DNA of 64,000 nucleotides, from assembly GCF_014192515.1 (NCBI RefSeq), contig NZ_JACHYB010000002.1, positions 1 to 64,000 of the forward strand, written 5' to 3'. Positions 63,682-64,000 of the stretch are shown piece after piece. The notes beneath the pieces were generated by a model. The model saw nothing but the letters and a program-made list of their open reading frames with translations. It was not told the origin of the DNA and ran no database searches. Both the position numbers and the translations under genes were made by a program. Origin of the DNA: Microbacter margulisiae (GTDB taxonomy: Bacteria; Bacteroidota; Bacteroidia; Bacteroidales; Paludibacteraceae). Numbering within the stretch: position 1 is the first letter of the stretch; each line of letters starts with the position of its first letter.

Positions 63682-63978
63682 TTACGACAATAATAATTTC
63701 AATCCCAGAGCCTTTGCAATTCTTACAAAACTTGACATTTGCATATCTGTTTCTCCTTTTTCTATCTTTGCGATATAGCTTCTTTTAAGCCCCGTTTTGC
63801 CGGCAATATAATCCTGTGTAAGATGCAATTCTTTCCGCTTCTCTTTCAGTATTTCTCCGTAATAGAAAGCAACTGCCTCTTTGTTGAACGCTTCACGGGT
63901 GGTCGTGCCCTCCTTTCCGTGTCTTTCATCTAAAAGATCGGCTGCGTTGTTCAATAGTGCAGTATTTATCTTTTTCAT
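63682..63978 (-). CDS. XRE-family helix-turn-helix protein, HigA-like antitoxin
   Basis: A 98-residue protein. The C-terminal half is a Cro/CI-type HTH: LTQDYIAGKTGLKRSYIAKIEKGETDMQMSSFVRIAKAL. The N-terminal half (KEAVAFYYGEILKEKRKELH) is helical. Length and layout fit antitoxins of HigB/HigA or RelE/XRE modules, where the toxin gene comes first. The toxin would lie beyond the right edge, of which only about 20 bases are visible, so this cannot be checked here. A solitary regulator is the alternative. Confidence 0.75.
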   Translation of the reverse strand: MKKINTALLNNAADLLDERHGKEGTTTREAFNKEAVAFYYGEILKEKRKELHLTQDYIAGKTGLKRSYIAKIEKGETDMQMSSFVRIAKALGLKLLLS

Positions 63979-64000
63979 TGTTCCAAACTATTTAGTATGT

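Overview
The window comes from a member of the Bacteroidota, most probably the order Bacteroidales. This rests on the trpBEGDCFA gene order, an RprX/RprY two-component pair, a Cbp1-family lipoprotein, DUF6261 and DUF6515 proteins, the carboxyspermidine-type polyamine genes, and repeated promoters of the Bacteroidota form (TTG, about 19-20 bases, TAnnTTTG). I cannot name the genus. Most of the window is ordinary core genome; accessory DNA is concentrated at about 49.6-60.8 kb.

Layout. (1) 1-6150, minus strand: a tryptophan operon (trpB-E-G-D-C-F-A, trpA cut by the window edge) behind a leader with a Bacteroidota promoter, a 21-codon leader peptide with three consecutive Trp codons, and an intrinsic terminator: a complete transcription attenuator. 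(2) 6.3-8.4 kb, plus: release factor 3 and a FlK-like thioesterase. (3) 8.4-10.9 kb, minus: a membrane pyrophosphatase. (4) 11-15.1 kb, plus: a 41-bp repeat array, a DUF6261 protein and two tandem RCC1-repeat lipoproteins. (5) 15.5-25.1 kb, minus: argS, two EamA transporters, a PfkB kinase, purD, a DUF6515 protein, a Cbp1-like lipoprotein, rsmI and a conserved unknown. (6) 25.2-29.3 kb, plus: tdk, a seven-LysM NlpC/P60 protein and truA. (7) 29.4-41.3 kb, minus: an NlpC/P60 peptidase, a HAD phosphatase, coaE-ybbR-yajC-nusB, a metallophosphoesterase, rprY-rprX, uvrA and mnmD. (8) 41.7-44.2 kb, plus: pyrE, an SRPBCC protein and argH. (9) 44.2-47 kb, minus: comEC and a rhomboid protease. (10) 47.1-49.4 kb, plus: recA and carboxynorspermidine synthase.

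49.6-59.7 kb, minus, is a defence island: a GIY-YIG protein, an McrC-like fragment with an in-frame stop, an RloB/RloA pair, and a type I restriction-modification operon (hsdM-hsdS-RAYT-hsdR). In that operon hsdM carries a one-base frameshift, and a REP-associated tyrosine transposase sits exactly between hsdS and hsdR with a one-base TAATG overlap on each side. The RAYT gene itself contains an in-frame cluster of GGGCGAAT/ATTCGCCC palindromes. Next come an array of 43-bp imperfectly palindromic units, a second DUF6261-like gene, nspC (carboxynorspermidine decarboxylase, partner of the enzyme at 48.2 kb), three tRNA genes (Gly-GCC, Leu-CAG, Leu-GAG) and an XRE-type regulator.

The strongest candidates for undescribed biology are: the link between DUF6261 genes and upstream arrays of 41-43-bp units with terminal inverted repeats (seen at both DUF6261 loci, with different repeat sequences); the translationally coupled RAYT cargo gene with internal REP palindromes in the type I operon; the RloAB pair with a perfect palindrome at its promoter; and the trp attenuator.
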